In this document: piece by piece, positions 36,910 to 46,470 of the stretch | Numbering within the stretch: the first letter of the stretch is position 1 | Layout of the letters: each line of letters starts with the position of its first letter | Assembly: GCF_003710915.1 (NCBI RefSeq) | Contig: NZ_RHHR01000009.1 | Coordinates: 186,001 to 250,000 of the forward strand | Reading direction: 5' to 3' | DNA from: Brevibacillus invocatus | GTDB taxonomy: Bacteria > Bacillota > Bacilli > Brevibacillales > Brevibacillaceae | Length of the DNA stretch: 64,000 nt | The notes under the pieces: generated by a model | What the model saw: only the letters and a program-made list of their open reading frames with translations | Database searches by the model: none | Told to the model about the DNA's origin: nothing | Position numbers and translations under genes: made by a program

Positions 36910-38619
36910 TTACATCAGCAGCAAAGGAACGACTTTTCCAGCATTGACGTCAATCAAGCCCAGATCCGTAATTTTTAATGCTGGACTTACCGGCAAGGAA
37001 TGCGTACTGATCGACATGATCGGATTGTAGTGCTTGTATCCCAGTTCTTCCATCGCCCGGCGCAGCTGTTCAACTTCCTTCGCTGTTTTTTCCAGTGGCT
37101 CTTCCGTCAGGATTCCTCCTACCGGCAAATGCAAACGAGCCTTCATCTGTCCGTCCTCCACGACACAAAAACCACCCTGCATGCCAATCACTTCGTTGGC
37201 AGCCAGCATCATATCCCTCGGATTGTGACCGACTACGAGCAAGTTATGATTATCGTGAGAGTAGCTGGTCGCGATGGCTCCCCGCTTGATCGTATCGCCG
37301 CTGATCAGACCGTACCCGCGGTTGCCATTTATCCCGTAGCGCTCAAAAACAGCGATCAGGCCGTAGGGACTCTCCTCCCAGCACAGCTGCCCTTCCCGCG
37401 TCTCGACAATCCCGCGGTGATCCTCGGTAAAGGTGGAGCCGTCCTGTACCAGCATCACGCGGCACGGATAGCGGTTGTCCGGCACATCCATCTGAACAGA
37501 AAAGTCTGCTTCTGTCAGCGGATTCAGCTGAACGCTTTGATAAAAATGAGCAGGAAATTGTTTTTCTTTGGTCACTTGGATGTATTCTTCGGCAGCATCA
37601 TACGCCTTTTTCCCGTTCTTATAGACACAGTCAATCGTAAACGCCTGCAGATCGGACAATAGCAGGAAATCAGCCAGCTTGCCCGGCGCGACCGCACCTC
37701 GGTCACTCATCTTCATCCGGCGTGCCGGCGTAAACGTACTAGCGTAGATCGCCTGTTCAGGCGTCATTCCCATCTGAATTGCTTTTTTTACGATATGATT
37801 TAAATGACCACGCTTGAACAGCGAATCCGTCATGACATCATCGGTCACAAAACAAAAATGCTCGGATACTTCATGCCCAATCAGGTATTCCACCACTTCA
37901 GGCGTCATGGATTTTTCCTGAATCTCAATAAACATGCCCGCTCCGATCCTTGCTTCCAGACCCTCCACCGTCTGGTGCGTATGGTCGGAATTGACCCCGG
38001 CATAAAGAATCTGGTGCAACTCCAGATCGAGCAGTTTTGGAACGTGTCCCTCAATGACGAGGTCCGGGTAATTTTTACGCAAGTAATCCAGGATCTGATT
38101 GGTCTTGCAATTCGGGTCCGAGATCACGTCCACGTAGTTCATGATCTCGCCCATGCAGATGATTTCTTCCGAACGCAGCAACTCCTCGATATCGGCGACC
38201 TCCACAGTCCCTCCGGTCGTTTCCATCGAGGTGGCTGGCACCGAACTGGGGATCGCGTACTTCATGTCGACGACGCAATCACGGCTCGCACGAATCATTT
38301 CCTTGATTCCCTCGATCCCGAACACATTAGCCATCTCATGCGGCTCAGGGACGATCGTGGTCACCCCATTTTGAATCAAGCCGTATGAAAAGGTCTCCGG
38401 CGTCACCATCGTACTCTCAATATGCAAATGAATATCGACCAGTCCAGGGACCAGATAACGCCCCTCGCCTGCCAGGATATCCGCCGCTTCAAATGTATCG
38501 GTACCACGCTGACCAATGTAGAGAAATCTGCCGTCCAGCACGGCTACATTTCCTGCTATAAACTTCTTGAAATAGCTGTTATAGACATGAACATTCTCAA
38601 TCAGCAAGTCCACTTTCAT
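36910..38619 (-). CDS. ade: Adenine deaminase
   Basis: Deaminates adenine to hypoxanthine and ammonia. 569 residues. Amidohydrolase fold with metal site VDIHLHIESTM, then VPEPHEMANVFG, EGHVPKL, CFVTDDVMTDSL and SYSHDNHNLLVVG, all typical of the Ade family. The start is the ATG at 38619, not the TTG two codons earlier, because AGGAG is better spaced for the ATG. It is the last gene of an operon with an ABC importer and a nucleoside hydrolase, 18 bp after the ATPase gene. This fits a chain: nucleoside uptake, cleavage to base, deamination. Confidence 0.93.
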   Translation of the reverse strand: MKVDLLIENVHVYNSYFKKFIAGNVAVLDGRFLYIGQRGTDTFEAADILAGEGRYLVPGLVDIHLHIESTMVTPETFSYGLIQNGVTTIVPEPHEMANVFGIEGIKEMIRASRDCVVDMKYAIPSSVPATSMETTGGTVEVADIEELLRSEEIICMGEIMNYVDVISDPNCKTNQILDYLRKNYPDLVIEGHVPKLLDLELHQILYAGVNSDHTHQTVEGLEARIGAGMFIEIQEKSMTPEVVEYLIGHEVSEHFCFVTDDVMTDSLFKRGHLNHIVKKAIQMGMTPEQAIYASTFTPARRMKMSDRGAVAPGKLADFLLLSDLQAFTIDCVYKNGKKAYDAAEEYIQVTKEKQFPAHFYQSVQLNPLTEADFSVQMDVPDNRYPCRVMLVQDGSTFTEDHRGIVETREGQLCWEESPYGLIAVFERYGINGNRGYGLISGDTIKRGAIATSYSHDNHNLLVVGHNPRDMMLAANEVIGMQGGFCVVEDGQMKARLHLPVGGILTEEPLEKTAKEVEQLRRAMEELGYKHYNPIMSISTHSLPVSPALKITDLGLIDVNAGKVVPLLLM

Positions 38620-38637
38620 GTTCAAACACTCCTGTCG

Positions 38638-39699
38638 TTAGTCCACCAGCACCATTTTGTCTTTCGGGAAAAGCAGATTGACTGCCTGTCCACTTTTATA
38701 AGGAGTCTCCATTTCCTGATTGACTGTAAAATCGCCAAGATCGGTCTCCACTACGTATTGATAGCTCCGACCCAAGAACGTACTGATCTTCACTTTGCCT
38801 GCCAGACGATTTTCGCTTTGACTCGCTTCGGCCTCTGTCGTCACGATCAGGTCATCCGGACGCATCGCGCATTTTTTCGCTCCCGGATTGGTAGTTCCAG
38901 GATTATGAGCCGCGCTAAAGGAATGGTTGCCAACTCGCAGCCCGATTTCACCATTTTGTTCGGTGCGCTCACCAAAGGATATAAAGTTGTTGAAACCAAT
39001 AAAACGCGCAATAAACTCGGTCTTGGGGTATTTAAAGATCGTCGCCGGATCATCCAGCTGCTCGATGACACCCTTGTTCATGATCGCCACTTGATCCGAA
39101 ATGGAGAAGCACTCCTCCTGGTCGTGCGACACATATACCGTAGTAATCCCCAGTTCTTGCTGAATGCGGCGAATCTCCACACGCATGTTGACCCGCAGAT
39201 TGGCATCCAGGTTGCTCAAAGGCTCGTCGAACAACAACAGATCAGGCTGAATGACGAGAGCACGGGCAATTGCCACCCGCTGTCTTTGACCGCCGGACAA
39301 TTCCTTGGGGAAGCGCTTCTCAAAGCCACCGAGACTGACCACGTCCAGGATGTTCCGCACGCGCGTTTTCACTTCGGACTCGCTCACTTTTCGCAAACGA
39401 AGGCCAAACGCAACATTATCGTACACAGACATATGCGGAAACAAGGCGTAGCTTTGAAAGACGAATCCAAAATTGCGCTTGTTCACCGGTACTCGTGTGT
39501 AATCTTTTCCATCAAACAAAAATTTGCCGTCCTTCGCTTCCAGAAATCCCGCGATCAGGCGAAGAGTGGTCGTCTTCCCGCAGCCGCTCGGACCGAGCAA
39601 CGAAATCAACTGGCCCTTTTCAATATTCAAGTGGAAGTTTTCTAAAATGTATTGATTGTCGTAGGCAACCGATACGTTTTCCAGCGTGAGCAATGCCAT
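38638..39699 (-). CDS. ABC importer ATPase, PotA-like
   Basis: Energises the importer encoded with it. 353 residues: Walker A GPSGCGKTT, Q-loop FVFQSYALFPHMSV, signature LSGGQRQRVAIARAL, Walker B LLLFDEPLSNLD, H-loop VSHDQEE, then a TOBE-like C-terminal domain (about 240-353). Closest in look to spermidine/putrescine and iron-type ATPases. The operon partners argue for a purine nucleoside or base and against polyamines, but sequence alone does not settle the substrate. Confidence 0.9.
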   Translation of the reverse strand: MALLTLENVSVAYDNQYILENFHLNIEKGQLISLLGPSGCGKTTTLRLIAGFLEAKDGKFLFDGKDYTRVPVNKRNFGFVFQSYALFPHMSVYDNVAFGLRLRKVSESEVKTRVRNILDVVSLGGFEKRFPKELSGGQRQRVAIARALVIQPDLLLFDEPLSNLDANLRVNMRVEIRRIQQELGITTVYVSHDQEECFSISDQVAIMNKGVIEQLDDPATIFKYPKTEFIARFIGFNNFISFGERTEQNGEIGLRVGNHSFSAAHNPGTTNPGAKKCAMRPDDLIVTTEAEASQSENRLAGKVKISTFLGRSYQYVVETDLGDFTVNQEMETPYKSGQAVNLLFPKDKMVLVD

Positions 39700-39735
39700 G
39701 TTTTGATGCCTCCGTTACCGTTTAGTAAAACTACT

Positions 39736-40524
39736 TTATCGTTTTGTAAAGTAGGAAAGACCCATCAGACGTTCGATGACAAACATGAAGATCGCCGTAA
39801 TGATCATAAGCAGAACAGAAAGTGCGGCAATCGTCGGATCGAAGTTGTTTTCCACGTAGGTAAGCATCTGGATCGGCAGCGTACTGACCCCTGGACCTGT
39901 CATAAAGACAGAGATGTCCACATTATTGAACGACTCCAGAAAAGCGATCAGAATGGCTGCAATGATCCCCGAACGGATATTGGGCAGTACCACTTTGAAA
40001 AAGGTTTCGATACGTCCGGCTCCAAGACTGAGAGCTGCTTCTTCGATAGCGAAGTCAAAGTTGGACAGGCTGGACGCCACGACCCGAATAATAAAAGGAA
40101 GCATGATGACGGTATGTCCGATCAACAGCCCCGCGTAAATAGGCAGGTTGTAGGTAATAATCACGTACTTGAGCATCGCAAAGCCCATGACGATGCCGGG
40201 AATCAGGACAGGTGAAATGAAGATGGCATTCAGCGCTCCCTTTCCCTTGAACTGAAAACGGCTTAGCGCATAGGCAGCTGGAACACCCAGCAGCAAAGCA
40301 AGCAGATTGCCCGCCAACGAAACAAACATAGACGTACCAAACGTTTTCATGAACATCTTCACTTCAAAAATGTTCTCGTACCAGCGCCAGGAGAAGCCCT
40401 CCGGCGGAAACCTCAAGACGGTTCCAGGTTCAAACGAAGTAAAGGAAATGATGATGAGCGGCCCTAGCAAAAACACGAACACGAGAAGTGTAAACAGGGC
40501 CAACCCGTAATTTTTCTCCTGCAT
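39736..40524 (-). CDS. ABC importer permease, PotC-like
   Basis: 262 residues, six TM helices, with the permease EAA region EEAALSLGAGRIETFFKVVLPN. PotC-type inner membrane subunit. Starts 6 bp after the partner permease ends. AGAAGGG precedes the ATG. Confidence 0.9.
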   Translation of the reverse strand: MQEKNYGLALFTLLVFVFLLGPLIIISFTSFEPGTVLRFPPEGFSWRWYENIFEVKMFMKTFGTSMFVSLAGNLLALLLGVPAAYALSRFQFKGKGALNAIFISPVLIPGIVMGFAMLKYVIITYNLPIYAGLLIGHTVIMLPFIIRVVASSLSNFDFAIEEAALSLGAGRIETFFKVVLPNIRSGIIAAILIAFLESFNNVDISVFMTGPGVSTLPIQMLTYVENNFDPTIAALSVLLMIITAIFMFVIERLMGLSYFTKR

Positions 40525-40530
40525 ACCCTT

Positions 40531-41352
40531 CTACCCCTTCGGATTTAATTTCTTTGCTATTTTGTTCATCAGGCCAATCACCACAAAGGTAATCACAATC
40601 ATAATCGTAGCGATCACGGAAGCCATGTGCCAATCGTTCAGCGTAATCGCATTCTGGTAGAGGAACGTCGAGATGACGCCTTGCTTGCCGCCCAGCAGGG
40701 CAGGTGTCGTATAAGCTGTCAGGCTGCCGACGAAGACGAGAATGCTGCCGATAATCAGCCCTGGCATGCTCAAGGGCAATATCACCTGTCGAAATGCTGT
40801 GAATTTGGAAGCACCCAGGCTTTCTGCTGCTTTCAGCAGATCAGGATCGATGTTTTCCATCACCCCTACCAAGGTGATGATAATCAGTGGTAAAAACAGG
40901 TGAATCATCCCGATCATCATAGCGGTCGGGGTATACAATATCTCCAAAGGCTTTTCAATCAACCCGATCGACAATAGGGAGCTGTTGAGGAGCCCTTTCT
41001 TTCCAAGAATAATCATCCAGCTGAAGGACCGAACGACCGAGCTGGTCAGCAGAGGGAAGATCGCCAATGCCAGCAAAATGCCTTTTTTACGAGGTCCCAG
41101 CTTGGAAATATAATAGGATGCCGGAAAACCGAGCAGAATGCACACAATCGTTGTTACGAAGCTGACACGCAAGGTCGTCCACACGATTTTCAAATTGTAC
41201 GGATCCGTAAGAAAGGTTAGGTAACCTTGTACAGTAAAGCTGCCTTCCTGAAAAAAAGTAGAGGCAATCGTCATTACAATAGGAATGACCAGAAACAACG
41301 TCAAAAACACTACGCCTGGCAATAACAATACATACAAGCCCTTATTCTTCAT
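40531..41352 (-). CDS. ABC importer permease, PotB-like
   Basis: 273 residues, six TM helices, with the EAA region KAAESLGASKFTAFRQVILPLS. PotB-type partner of the following permease. Lies 26 bp after the nucleoside hydrolase gene. Confidence 0.9.
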   Translation of the reverse strand: MKNKGLYVLLLPGVVFLTLFLVIPIVMTIASTFFQEGSFTVQGYLTFLTDPYNLKIVWTTLRVSFVTTIVCILLGFPASYYISKLGPRKKGILLALAIFPLLTSSVVRSFSWMIILGKKGLLNSSLLSIGLIEKPLEILYTPTAMMIGMIHLFLPLIIITLVGVMENIDPDLLKAAESLGASKFTAFRQVILPLSMPGLIIGSILVFVGSLTAYTTPALLGGKQGVISTFLYQNAITLNDWHMASVIATIMIVITFVVIGLMNKIAKKLNPKG

Positions 41353-41378
41353 CGCTTTAACTCCTGTTCCCGGTATCG

Positions 41379-42308
41379 TCAGGCTTTCAGCACACGGATA
41401 AACTGCTCAAAAAATGCGGGAGCATCCACATCCAGACAAACCTGCATGTTCGGCTCTTTCATCAAGCGATTCTGGAAATCGCATACGGTTTGCCCATCAC
41501 ACAACTCACTTCTCGTCTCTATATCCACATACAGCTTTCGTGTGGTCACCAATTCCGGGGACATGGCCACCGCGACCGCCAAAGGATCATGCAGGGCGCA
41601 GGCTCGCACACCGTTTCTTTGAAAATAGCGCTGCGTATACTCGGAGGTGCTCTGCTTCACATATTCAGCCATCGGGGTATCGCCCAGCTCCTGTATATAC
41701 GCTTCGTTTAGTAGCACTTTTCGCGTCACGTCCAAACCGACGAGCGTCAACGAAGGAAAACCGGCGTGAAAGACGATCTTGGCAGCCTCCGGGTCCACGT
41801 ACATGTTGTATTCAGCTGTCGGGGTGACATTGCCGTGTTCCTTCACAACTCCCCCCATGAAGATCACTTCCTTGACCTGATCGACCAGTTCAGGATATTG
41901 ACTTACAGCCAAAGCCAGATTGGTCAAAGGACCAGTCATAATCAAAGTCACTTCGCCCGGATGCTTTTTTACCTGTTCAATCATAAAATCAGGCCCAAAA
42001 CCTTCCTTCACCTCGGTGCGCACCTGTACATCGCGAAGAGCTCCACCCAAGCCATCTTCGCCGTGAATCCGGTGCTCAAAGTAAACATGGCGCAAGAGGG
42101 GGCGAGATGCTCCGCGAACGACAGGAATCTCCTGTTCCACTTGCAAAAAGTCGAGGATTTTGCAGGTATTTTCCGTAGCTTTGGACAAGGAAACATTGCC
42201 ATTGACTGTCGTAATGCCCAGCAAGTTGAAGCGACCACTTTTGACGGCTAGCATGATGCCCAACGCATCGTCTACTCCGGTGTCCACATCCAATACGATT
42301 TTTTTCAT
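41379..42308 (-). CDS. Inosine/uridine-preferring nucleoside hydrolase family protein
   Basis: Hydrolyses ribonucleosides to base and ribose. 309 residues. N-terminal Ca-binding motif DVDTGVDDA (7-15) is intact, as are GITTVNGNVSL, the HGEDGLGG loop, MTGPLTNLALA and EYNMYVDPEAA. No signal peptide, so it acts in the cytosol after uptake. Encoded between the binding protein and the permeases of an ABC importer, which is strong context for nucleoside transport. Confidence 0.92.
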   Translation of the reverse strand: MKKIVLDVDTGVDDALGIMLAVKSGRFNLLGITTVNGNVSLSKATENTCKILDFLQVEQEIPVVRGASRPLLRHVYFEHRIHGEDGLGGALRDVQVRTEVKEGFGPDFMIEQVKKHPGEVTLIMTGPLTNLALAVSQYPELVDQVKEVIFMGGVVKEHGNVTPTAEYNMYVDPEAAKIVFHAGFPSLTLVGLDVTRKVLLNEAYIQELGDTPMAEYVKQSTSEYTQRYFQRNGVRACALHDPLAVAVAMSPELVTTRKLYVDIETRSELCDGQTVCDFQNRLMKEPNMQVCLDVDAPAFFEQFIRVLKA

Positions 42309-42335
42309 ACGTCAACCCCCTGCTCCATTCTGATC

Positions 42336-42377
42336 TAAAAAAACAAGGGTATATTCAACTCGAAATACCCTTGTCCT
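42336..42377 (-). terminator. Intra-operon terminator-like hairpin
   Basis: CAAGGGTAT / ATACCCTTG followed by TTTTTTT on the minus strand, between the binding-protein gene and the nucleoside hydrolase gene. Such partial terminators often keep binding protein expression above that of the rest of the operon. Confidence 0.7.
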
Positions 42378-42389
42378 GTTCATCCGTGC

Positions 42390-43472
42390 CTATTGGATAA
42401 TTTCACGGTTCCAACGGTCAATCCAAGCTTTGGACTGTTCGTTGACAGCTTTCATGTCTAGCTTGCGCAACTTGCTGATCGTTTCTTCTCCGTAGGTAAT
42501 GCCTTTTGCTTCTTCTTCAGTCAGAGTCAGCGTCGTGTTTACAGGTGAGTCGACTTTTGCTTTCGCAGCTTTCTCTTGTACTTCCTTGCTCAGTTGGTAG
42601 TTGATGAAGTCTTCAGCCAGTTGTTTGTTTTTGCTGCCTTTGACGATATTGACGGTATTCATGACCGCGTAGCCGCCTTCTTCAGGAGAAACGAATTTCG
42701 CTTCTGGAACAGCTGCCTGGATATCCTTGAAGTACATTTCCATGATCGGTCCTACTGCGATCTCTTCCTGGCTGAACATGTTCACGTACTCAGAGGTTTT
42801 ATCGTAGTATTTGACAACTCCGCTGTTGATTTCTTTCATTTTGGCAAATGCTTGGTCTTCGTTGAATGTCGCGCTGCCTGAAACTTGCGATGCAGCATCC
42901 AGAATCATCGGACCAGTGGTCGAAGTGATGTTCGGCAGAGTCAGCTTGCCAGTCAAATCAGCACTCCACAGATCTTTCCAAGATTTGATCTCGGATTGAA
43001 TCAGGTTGGGATTGTACGCGATACCGAATTGACCGATGGTATAAGCCGGTCCGTACTCTTCTCCGAGTGGGGCTTTGGCAATATCATAGACTTCATTCAA
43101 GTTCGGAATACGGCTGCGATCGATCGTTTCGAACAGCCCGTCATCGATCCCTTGCTGCGCGTAGTAGTCCGATAGATAGATCAGGTCGACAGCAGAGTTG
43201 CCTTGGCGAATTTTGTTCAGGCGTTCTGCGTTGTTTCCGATTTCCAAGACAATTTCCACGTTGTGTTCTTTTTCGAATGGCTCATATACTTCTTTGCGGA
43301 AGAAGTCTTCAGAAAAACCCCATGTCGAGATCACCAGCTTTGCAGGGGCGCCTTTTGGAGCTTCACCAGCAGCATTTCCCTCTGGCTGTTGAGCTTGATC
43401 TGCACTGCCACAGCCGGCCAGCGCGAGAGAAAGCGCGGATACAGAGAGCAAAGAAGTAAATAATTTTTTCAT
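42390..43472 (-). CDS. ABC importer solute-binding lipoprotein (PotD-like)
   Basis: Extracellular binding protein. 360 residues: signal peptide and lipobox LALAGC (Cys21), short linker, then a PotD/spermidine-type fold with LVISTWGFSEDFFRKEVYEP, NSAVDLIYLSDYYAQQGIDDGL and FGIAYNPNLI. The ATG at 43472 follows GGAGG. First gene of a six-gene operon ending in adenine deaminase. Polyamine binding residues could not be confirmed; neighbours favour a purine ligand. Confidence 0.9.
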   Translation of the reverse strand: MKKLFTSLLSVSALSLALAGCGSADQAQQPEGNAAGEAPKGAPAKLVISTWGFSEDFFRKEVYEPFEKEHNVEIVLEIGNNAERLNKIRQGNSAVDLIYLSDYYAQQGIDDGLFETIDRSRIPNLNEVYDIAKAPLGEEYGPAYTIGQFGIAYNPNLIQSEIKSWKDLWSADLTGKLTLPNITSTTGPMILDAASQVSGSATFNEDQAFAKMKEINSGVVKYYDKTSEYVNMFSQEEIAVGPIMEMYFKDIQAAVPEAKFVSPEEGGYAVMNTVNIVKGSKNKQLAEDFINYQLSKEVQEKAAKAKVDSPVNTTLTLTEEEAKGITYGEETISKLRKLDMKAVNEQSKAWIDRWNREIIQ

Positions 43473-43601
43473 GTAAAAGTCCTCCATTCAAACCTATCTC
43501 TTTATTGTTTGTTCCATGAACCCCTTACTTTACTTTCTCCAAAGAACCGATGATCTTTTCCCGCATCACTCCCTTCAATAAGGAAAAATAAGGAAATAAA
43601 C

Positions 43602-43656
43602 AAAAGAAAAGCACCCTTGAATAGAATAATTTCTTCTAAACAAGAGCACTTTTCTT
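43602..43656 (-). terminator. Rho-independent terminator of the DUF2294 gene
   Basis: AAAAGTGCTCTTG / CAAGGGTGCTTTT with a long AT-rich loop, followed by CTTTTGTTT on the minus strand. The 278-bp gap in which it lies must also hold the promoter of the purine operon; I see no clear -35/-10 there. Confidence 0.7.
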
Positions 43657-43750
43657 CGTAAACGAAAGAATTGTACGTCTGTTTCATCCCGACCGGGTCT
43701 TCCCTTAAGATAAATCAAAAGAAAAAATCCCAGATAGGAATGTTGACTAT

Positions 43751-44104
43751 TTATTTTTCGGTGGAATCCGACAAGATCACATTGGTAAAGGCCCACTGTG
43801 TAGTAGCGTCATAATCACGCAATACCGCTTCCAGCTGCAGACCCATTTCTTCTTCCAAACGTTCCCGCAGTCTTTTCTTATAGAGAAGCGACATCCGAAA
43901 ATCTACTTCCAGCTTTAGTGCAGGAGCCTCGCCTTCGAGCGCATCGGATCTTGGAGAACGTCGGTGCTTGGCTTGAAAAGTAATCAGGCTTTTCTCAATC
44001 GAAACCCTTAGTGAAGTTGTCCCAAAACCGAACAACTCTTTGGCTATCTCATTATAGATGTGAGACAGTTTCTTTCTACTCTCGTTATTGTCCTGTATGG
44101 TCAT
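43751..44104 (-). CDS. DUF2294 (MpsC-like) domain protein
   Basis: 117 residues, soluble. Matches the DUF2294 family (VSIEKSLITFQAKHRRSP and FRMSLLYKKRLRERLEEEMG), whose MpsC member has been linked to a membrane-potential-generating system in staphylococci. No other mps-like genes are visible nearby, so function is unknown. AGGTGATG precedes the ATG. Confidence 0.82.
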   Translation of the reverse strand: MTIQDNNESRKKLSHIYNEIAKELFGFGTTSLRVSIEKSLITFQAKHRRSPRSDALEGEAPALKLEVDFRMSLLYKKRLRERLEEEMGLQLEAVLRDYDATTQWAFTNVILSDSTEK

Positions 44105-44254
44105 AACATCACCTGCAAGCGTAATTGTCAGGCTTTTTTACTCCCCCATTATACATATGATCATAGTCGTTTTCAAGTTCAATATTCGTAATTTGCTCAT
44201 TTTCTTGATAAATATGCTCCACTTCGTACGACTTTACTTACTTACAAAAAGTGT

Positions 44255-44283
44255 TTGACAGATATAAATAAGAACTATATAAT
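44255..44283 (+). promoter_or_regulatory. Consensus sigma-A promoter of metQNI
   Basis: TTGACA (44255-44260), 17 bp spacer, TATAAT (44278-44283): both hexamers perfect. The start near 44290 lies about 45 nt upstream of the S-box aptamer. Confidence 0.85.
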
Positions 44284-44332
44284 CCAACTATCCAAGTAAG
44301 AATTAGTGTCAATTTAACTTCATATGTAATCA

Positions 44333-44440
44333 TCTCTTATAGAGAGAGGTAGAGGGACTGGCCCAATGAAACCTCGGCAACCTATCCAATTGGATATGGT
44401 GCCAATTCCAGCGGAGATATTTTCCGGAAGATAAGAGAGG
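44333..44440 (+). ncRNA. SAM-I (S-box) riboswitch aptamer
   Basis: P1 arms CTCTTAT (44334-44340) and ATAAGAGAGG (44431-44440) enclose the S-box core: AGAGGTAGAGGGACTGGCCC, AATGAAACCTCGGCAACC, and GGTGCCAATTCC. These match the conserved S-box sequence closely. It lies upstream of a methionine ABC importer, the standard target, and represses it when SAM is high. Confidence 0.95.
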
Positions 44441-44470
44441 TATAAGCGACTTTTATTCGTGTTGCATGAT

Positions 44471-44500
44471 AACCTCTTCTTTCGGGAAGAGGTTTTTTTG
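44471..44500 (+). terminator. S-box regulated terminator
   Basis: AACCTCTTC / GAAGAGGTT with a TTCGG-type loop followed by TTTTTT. The expression platform of the riboswitch: terminator when SAM is bound, otherwise its 5' arm can pair with the aptamer's P1 3' strand. The 474-bp gap between DUF2294 and metQ contains only this leader. Confidence 0.9.
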
Positions 44501-44579
44501 ATTGCTAGACACACTTGGTCATGGGCTTCAATTTTTTAAACATATAGAATTTAACAGAAAAAAAGGGGAGAAATTTACT

Positions 44580-45398
44580 ATGAAAAAGACCGGATTTTTG
44601 CTTACATCCTTGTTGCTTGCAGCTTCCTTGTTGACCGCTTGCGGAGCCAAACAAGAAGCAGCACCAGCAGCCGCTGAACAGACTAAAGTGAAGGTAGGCG
44701 TAACCGCTGGACCGCACGAAGAGATCATGAACAAAGTCAAGGAAGTTGCCCAAACAAAAGGCTTGGAAGTAGAGGTTGTCGTATTCAATGACTACGTGCA
44801 GCCAAACCAATCCTTGGATAAAGGTGCTCTGGATGCGAACAGCTTCCAAACCATTCCGTTTCTCGATAAATTCAATGCTGACCACAAGACAAAAATCGTC
44901 GTCGTAGACAAAACGGTTACATTCCCAATGGGTCTCTACTCCACCAAGCATAAAAACGTAGCTGATGTACCTGAAGGTGGAGTTGTTGGTATTCAAAATG
45001 ATCCAACAAACCGCGCCCGTGCATTGCTGCTATATGAAGCAGCAGGATTGATCAAACTAAAAGAAGGCGTAGGAAACGAAGCTACTCCTCTGGATATCAT
45101 TGAAAATCCGAAAAAATTGGAGTTTAAAGAACTGGAAGCTGCTTTCCTGGCACGCTCCCTGAACAACGTAGAGCTCGCAAGTATCAATACCAACTTCGCG
45201 ATGTCTGCTGGCTACTCTCCAAAAAAAGATTCGATTTTCTCCGAGACATCTGATTCTCCTTATGTTAATGTCATTGCAGTGAATGAATCGAATAAAGACA
45301 ACCCTGCTATCAAAAAACTAGTAGAAGCATATCGTTCGGAAGAAGTGAAGAAATTTATCGACGAACACTTTGATGGAGCCGTCCTCCCGTCCTGGTAA
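44580..45398 (+). CDS. metQ: Methionine ABC transporter substrate-binding lipoprotein
   Basis: Binds methionine outside the cell. 272 residues: signal peptide with lipobox LLTAC (Cys21), NlpA/MetQ fold with VGVTAGPHEEIMNKVKEVA, FNDYVQPNQSLDKGALDAN and NDPTNRARALLLYEAAGLI. The ATG at 44580 follows AAAAGGGGAG. Under S-box control. Gene order Q-N-I in place of the N-I-Q order seen in enterics and Bacillus subtilis. Confidence 0.94.
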   Translation: MKKTGFLLTSLLLAASLLTACGAKQEAAPAAAEQTKVKVGVTAGPHEEIMNKVKEVAQTKGLEVEVVVFNDYVQPNQSLDKGALDANSFQTIPFLDKFNADHKTKIVVVDKTVTFPMGLYSTKHKNVADVPEGGVVGIQNDPTNRARALLLYEAAGLIKLKEGVGNEATPLDIIENPKKLEFKELEAAFLARSLNNVELASINTNFAMSAGYSPKKDSIFSETSDSPYVNVIAVNESNKDNPAIKKLVEAYRSEEVKKFIDEHFDGAVLPSW

Positions 45399-45432
45399 GG
45401 CAGGAAATTTGCACAGCAAGGAGACTGGATAG

Positions 45433-46470
45433 ATGATTCAGCTTACAGAGATCCATAAGACGTACAAGGTCGGAAACAAACAGGTTGAAGCCTTGAAAGG
45501 CGTGTCACTGAACGTAGAGAAAGGTCAAATTTTCGGAGTGATCGGATTTAGCGGAGCTGGGAAAAGTACCCTGCTCCGTACGATCAACTTGCTCGAAAAG
45601 CCAACTAGCGGCTCAGTAGTCGTCAACGGTCAGGATATGCTGTCGCTGAAGGAAAAAGAGCTTCGACAGGCACGCAAGAAGATCGGGATTATCTTTCAGC
45701 ACTTCAACCTTCTCTCTTCCTATAATGTATTTGACAACGTAGCCGAGATTTTGCGCATGAACAAGGTACCGAAAGATGTCATTAAGAAGAAGGTTGAGGA
45801 TCTGCTGAGACTCGTCGGCCTGGAGGATAAGGCTCATTCCTATCCCTCTCAATTGTCTGGCGGCCAAAAGCAGCGTGTCGGGATTGCCCGTGCGCTCGCG
45901 ACTGATCCGGAGATTTTGCTTTGCGACGAAGCCACATCTGCTCTTGATCCACAGACCACCGAGTCGATTCTGGATCTCTTGCTGGACATCAATCGCAAGT
46001 TCAATCTGACTATTGTCCTGATCACACACGAGATGCAGGTCATCAAAAAGATCTGCGACCAAGTCGCCATCATGGAAAATGGTCAAGTTATTGAGCAGGG
46101 CTCCGTTCTGGATATTTTCAGCAACCCACAAGCACAGACTACCCGCAATTTCATCAAAACGATTTTTGATGATGAGGTACCGACTGAAATCTTGTCCAAC
46201 ATCAAGCAAAGCGGTCCTGCCGCGGAAATTCTCCGTGTAGCTTTTCGCGGGGATGCAGCCTTGGATCCCGTCCTGGGTCATCTGTCGGCTCGCTTCCCGG
46301 TTACGACCAATCTCTTGTACGGATCGATTACGTCTATCAAAGGTACAGCACTTGGTATTTTACTGTTGCACATTTCCGGAGATGAACAGGCTGTGCAAGA
46401 CGGCATCAAATTTTTGCGCGAATCCGTCTACAGAGTGGATATCGTGACACGAGAGGAGGCAGTTCACTAA
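45433..46470 (+). CDS. metN: Methionine ABC transporter ATP-binding protein
   Basis: ATPase of the methionine importer. 345 residues: Walker A GFSGAGKST, signature LSGGQKQRVGIARALA, Walker B ILLCDEATSALDP, H-loop ITHEMQV, and a C-terminal NIL domain (about 265-345) which senses methionine in homologues. AAGGAG precedes the ATG; its stop overlaps the metI start region (TAATGG). Confidence 0.95.
   Translation: MIQLTEIHKTYKVGNKQVEALKGVSLNVEKGQIFGVIGFSGAGKSTLLRTINLLEKPTSGSVVVNGQDMLSLKEKELRQARKKIGIIFQHFNLLSSYNVFDNVAEILRMNKVPKDVIKKKVEDLLRLVGLEDKAHSYPSQLSGGQKQRVGIARALATDPEILLCDEATSALDPQTTESILDLLLDINRKFNLTIVLITHEMQVIKKICDQVAIMENGQVIEQGSVLDIFSNPQAQTTRNFIKTIFDDEVPTEILSNIKQSGPAAEILRVAFRGDAALDPVLGHLSARFPVTTNLLYGSITSIKGTALGILLLHISGDEQAVQDGIKFLRESVYRVDIVTREEAVH

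Noticed and set aside
38422..39645. 407-codon open frame on the plus strand
   Set aside because: Antisense to ade and the PotA-like ATPase; its composition is the mirror of those genes.
40531..43472. Naming the ABC genes potABCD for polyamine transport
   Set aside because: Family resemblance is real but the nucleoside hydrolase and adenine deaminase in the operon argue for another substrate, so no gene symbol was given.
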